Assembly (NCBI RefSeq): GCF_016722785.1
Contig: NZ_JAEQNE010000001.1
Coordinates: 372,001-436,000, forward strand
Reading direction: 5' to 3'
Length of the DNA: 64,000 nt
Source of the DNA: Ramlibacter monticola
Lineage (GTDB): Bacteria > Pseudomonadota > Gammaproteobacteria > Burkholderiales > Burkholderiaceae_C
The notes below the pieces were generated by a model. The model searched no databases and was not told where the DNA came from. It saw only the letters and a program-made list of their open reading frames with translations. The first letter of the stretch is position 1. Every line of letters starts with the position of its first letter. This document shows positions 61,433-64,000 of the stretch, in pieces. The position numbers and the translations under genes were made by a program.

Positions 61433-63553
61433 TCAGGCCGGCCGGGCCACCGGCTCCACGCTGCTGATCATCTCCACCAGCGCGTCGCAGCGGGCGCGCA
61501 GCTCGTCGAGCTCGCCTTCCATCGCGACCTGCTCCAGCTCGAGGCTGGCGCGGCTCGCCTGCTTGAATCCGTACATGGCCAGGCTGCCCGCCAGCTTGTG
61601 GGCGGTGACACGCACGGTCTCGCGCTCCCCCTGCCGGGCCGCGCCGAGCAGCGCCTCCGCGAGTTGCCGGCGCGAGGCCAGGAACTCGGGCATGAGGTGC
61701 ATCAGGCCGGGCTCGACCCAGACGCGCCCGGGCGGCGGCCCCGGGGCCGCCGTCGCCTCCCCGTCCGGCCCCAGGGGCACGGGCGCGGACACGGCGTGAA
61801 GGACGGCGGGGTCCTCGCGCCGCAGCACGGCCAGCACCTCCTCGCGCGAGGCCGGCTTGGCCAGGTACAGGTCGAAGCCTGCCTGCAGGCACTCGTGGCG
61901 CGTGGCTTCGTCGTCGTGCGCCGAGAACGCCGCCAGGTAGCTCGGTGCCTCGCCGCGCTCGCGCTGCAGGTCGCGGATGGCCCGGGCCGCCTCCAGGCCG
62001 CCCATGACCGGCATCTGCAGGTCCATGAAGATCACGTCGGGCCGCCCGGCACGCACCACGTCCAGCGCATCCCGCCCGTTCACTGCCGTGAACACCGTGA
62101 GCGGCGGGCTGGGCAGCAGGTTCTTCAGCACCACGACGTTGTATTCGTCGTCGTCCACCAGCAGCACCGACAGCGCCGGCAGCGCGGGCGGCGTCGCCAC
62201 CGCCTGCGGCCGGGCCTGGCCCAGCGGCAGACGCTCGGTGGGGCGCGGGGGCAGCGGCGCGCGCCAGGGCGGCAGGCGCAGCGACAGGGTCGTCATGCCG
62301 TGGCGCGAATGCATGACGAGGTCGCCGCGCTGCACCTGCGCCATGAGCCGCGCCGAATACGCGCCGAGGCCGGTGCCGCCGCGCTTGCCGTGGGTGGCGT
62401 ACTTTTCGAAGATCCGGTTGCGCACCTCGTGCGGCACCTCGCCCACGTTGCTGATGTCCAGCGACACCGCCTCGCCCCCCGCGCCCGGCGCCAGCCGCAG
62501 GCGCACGCGCACGTCGGAGCCCTCGGGCGCGGCTTCCACCGCGTTCTTCAGCAGGTTGGCCACGGTGGAATAGCAAAGGAGCTCCTCCGCCTTGGCATGC
62601 ACCGGCTTGGGCGGCAGCTCGATGACCAGGCGCACCTTCTTCGAGCGCGCGTGCGGGTGCAGTTCGCGCGCCACCGTGTTCACCACCCCCGCCAGGTCCA
62701 CCGCCTGGGCCCGCAGCCGGTAGGTGCCGGCCTCCATGCGGAACAGGTCCAGCGACAGGTTGACCATGCTCAGCACGCGCAGGGCCGCGCGCTCCACGGT
62801 GCCGAGCAGCTCGTCCTCCACCGGGTCCGGCGGGCGCCGCTCGCGCAGCAGGCGCGGCACCGAGGCGATGCTGGCCAGCGGCGTCTTCAGGTCGTGGCGG
62901 GCAATGCGCTCCACCTCCTCGCGCACCCGGAAGGCCTCGCGCAGCGCCTGGTTCTGCTCCTCCAGCCGGCGCACCAGCGTGTCCAGGCGCTCGCGCTGCT
63001 CCGCCTCCTTCACGTGCTGCGCTTCGGCGATGCGCGAGAAGATGTTGGCGAACACGACCACCAGCGTGAGCGTCACGCCGACGCGCGCGGTGAGCGCGGG
63101 CCCGAGGTGCATCCAGGCCAGCGGGACGGTCATGGCGACCATCGCGATGTTGAAGATGTTGGCCTGCCGCACCGGCAGCATGAAGTGGAACAGCAGGATG
63201 CCGGGGTAGACCCAGAAGACCCCGATCAGGCCGTTCTGGTACATGGCCGTCGCCAGGCCGACGATGGAGGCGACGAAGATCGCCCACGCCGGCACGATGG
63301 GCGCACGGCCACGGGCGATGCTCAGGGCGTTGGCCAGCAGGCACACCATGAAGACGCTGGTGGCGATGCCCAGCATCACGCGGCCCTGCAGGAAGTTGTT
63401 GACCGTGAAGGGGCCGAACAGGAAGATGCCGGCGATCGACAGCCCGAGGAAGATCCTGCGCCGGTGCGCCTCGACGAAGCCCTGGGCGAACTCGCGCACG
63501 GGCTTGTCCTCGTTGTCGGGCGGCGGCCAGCGGGACGACTGCTCCTCTTGCAC
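61433..63553 (-). CDS. Membrane hybrid histidine kinase (HisKA-HATPase-REC-Hpt)
   Basis: A 706-residue sensor kinase starting at GTG 63553 with GAGGAG about 8 bases upstream. It has a membrane sensor of about five helices (residues 33-172), a coiled linker, HisKA with His220 in 'IARHDLKTPLASI', HATPase ('NLLKNAVEAAPEGSDV', 'KRGGTGLGAYSARLMA'), a receiver with Asp511 ('VIFMDLQMPVMGG'), and an Hpt domain with His652 in 'VTAHKLAGSLAMYGF'. The signal is unknown. No response regulator is beside it, so the relay partner is elsewhere. It faces the GntR regulator convergently. Confidence 0.9.
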   Translation of the reverse strand: MQEEQSSRWPPPDNEDKPVREFAQGFVEAHRRRIFLGLSIAGIFLFGPFTVNNFLQGRVMLGIATSVFMVCLLANALSIARGRAPIVPAWAIFVASIVGLATAMYQNGLIGVFWVYPGILLFHFMLPVRQANIFNIAMVAMTVPLAWMHLGPALTARVGVTLTLVVVFANIFSRIAEAQHVKEAEQRERLDTLVRRLEEQNQALREAFRVREEVERIARHDLKTPLASIASVPRLLRERRPPDPVEDELLGTVERAALRVLSMVNLSLDLFRMEAGTYRLRAQAVDLAGVVNTVARELHPHARSKKVRLVIELPPKPVHAKAEELLCYSTVANLLKNAVEAAPEGSDVRVRLRLAPGAGGEAVSLDISNVGEVPHEVRNRIFEKYATHGKRGGTGLGAYSARLMAQVQRGDLVMHSRHGMTTLSLRLPPWRAPLPPRPTERLPLGQARPQAVATPPALPALSVLLVDDDEYNVVVLKNLLPSPPLTVFTAVNGRDALDVVRAGRPDVIFMDLQMPVMGGLEAARAIRDLQRERGEAPSYLAAFSAHDDEATRHECLQAGFDLYLAKPASREEVLAVLRREDPAVLHAVSAPVPLGPDGEATAAPGPPPGRVWVEPGLMHLMPEFLASRRQLAEALLGAARQGERETVRVTAHKLAGSLAMYGFKQASRASLELEQVAMEGELDELRARCDALVEMISSVEPVARPA

Positions 63554-63646
63554 GGGCGGCTCCTCTCTGGCGTCGCATTATCGCGGGACGCCCCCGTCCT
63601 GGCACGCCGCCCGCCGCGGAAGTCGCACGCAGGCCGCGGGGATCGC

Positions 63647-64000
63647 TCAGGCCGCGGCCAGCTGCAGCCCTTCGTGCGCCCTGCGCATGACCTCCCGCGC
63701 CGGCTCGCCCTTCAGCCGGTGGTCGCTCCACACCTGGCGCCAGCGCCGCGCGCCCGGCAGGCCGTTGTACAGCCCCATCATGTGCCGCGCGATGGAGGCC
63801 CAGGGCGTGCCGTGCCGCGCCAGCTCGCGCTCCATGTAACGCACCATCTGCTCCTCCACCTCCTCGCGCCGCAGCGTGGAAGCAGGTTCGCCGTAGAACA
63901 GCGCGTCCCAGCGGGCCAGCCACCAGGGGTGGTGGTAGGCCTCGCGCCCGATCATGGCCCCGTCCAGCGCATCCAGCTGCTCGCGCACGACCTCGTCGCG
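63647..64000 (-). CDS. dusA: tRNA-dihydrouridine(20/20a) synthase, C-terminal part (cut by window end)
   Basis: The C-terminal about 117 residues of a DusA-type flavoenzyme that reduces uridines in the tRNA D-loop. The recognisable FMN-phosphate/loop segment is 'LDGAMIGREAYHHPWWLARWDALFYGEP', followed by the helical tRNA-binding domain ('ARHMMGLYNGLPGARRWRQVWSDH'). The frame stays open to base 64000, so the catalytic barrel lies beyond the window. Confidence 0.85.
   Translation of the reverse strand, partial: RDEVVREQLDALDGAMIGREAYHHPWWLARWDALFYGEPASTLRREEVEEQMVRYMERELARHGTPWASIARHMMGLYNGLPGARRWRQVWSDHRLKGEPAREVMRRAHEGLQLAAA

Overview
The window reads as chromosome from a high-GC betaproteobacterium of the Burkholderiales, probably Comamonadaceae. 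This is inferred from gene content (iscRSUA-hscBA-fdx, intracellular PhaZ, KorABC, a methylmalonyl-CoA operon) and from very dense coding with GTG starts and 4-bp stop/start overlaps. No database search was possible, so genus is not assigned. I saw no rRNA, tRNA, insertion sequence, prophage or CRISPR array. No stretch longer than about 225 bp lacks a gene.

Left part (1-19.4 kb). A branched-chain-type ABC importer (livHMGF, livH cut by the window edge) runs into a hydantoinase-like amidohydrolase and a flavoprotein, which looks like an uptake-plus-catabolism operon. Convergent to it is the complete isc iron-sulfur cluster operon. It has an IscR-type operator at its promoter and a strong terminator-like hairpin between iscA and hscB. 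Then come a low-molecular-weight phosphatase, uvrB, an aromatic/aspartate aminotransferase, a putative lipoprotein, a Tat-type extradiol dioxygenase, intracellular PHB depolymerase and an RnfB-like ferredoxin.

Middle (19.4-27.0 kb). A Fur-controlled siderophore receptor faces a leftward korC-korA-korB-CBS block encoding a 2-oxoacid:ferredoxin oxidoreductase with an NAD(P)H-type flavin/Fe-S partner.

The accessory highlight is 27.1-52.4 kb, a leftward, tightly packed seven-gene operon. In transcription order it encodes a GAF-HlyD fusion, a PqqD-like/M50/HlyD fusion, a short divergent SecA paralogue, a periplasmic HlyD-type adaptor, a 4,837-residue surface protein, a hybrid histidine kinase and a REC-GGDEF-EAL protein with degraded catalytic motifs. 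The giant protein has an N-terminal LEPR-XLL-type motif, an SBBP propeller region, about 34 cadherin-like repeats and a C-terminal membrane segment with an acidic tail. Twenty-six of the repeats are exactly 285 bp. No ABC exporter, RTX repeats or TolC-like gene is present, so this looks like a dedicated export and regulation locus for a giant adhesin that differs from the LapA/type I paradigm. It is the best candidate for an undescribed system here.

Right part (52.5-64 kb). A leftward propionyl-CoA/methylmalonyl-CoA operon (mutase, MeaB GTPase, PccB, an unknown secreted protein, PccA, a VOC protein) is divergent from a GntR-type regulator. A membrane hybrid histidine kinase and the C-terminal part of dusA close the window.
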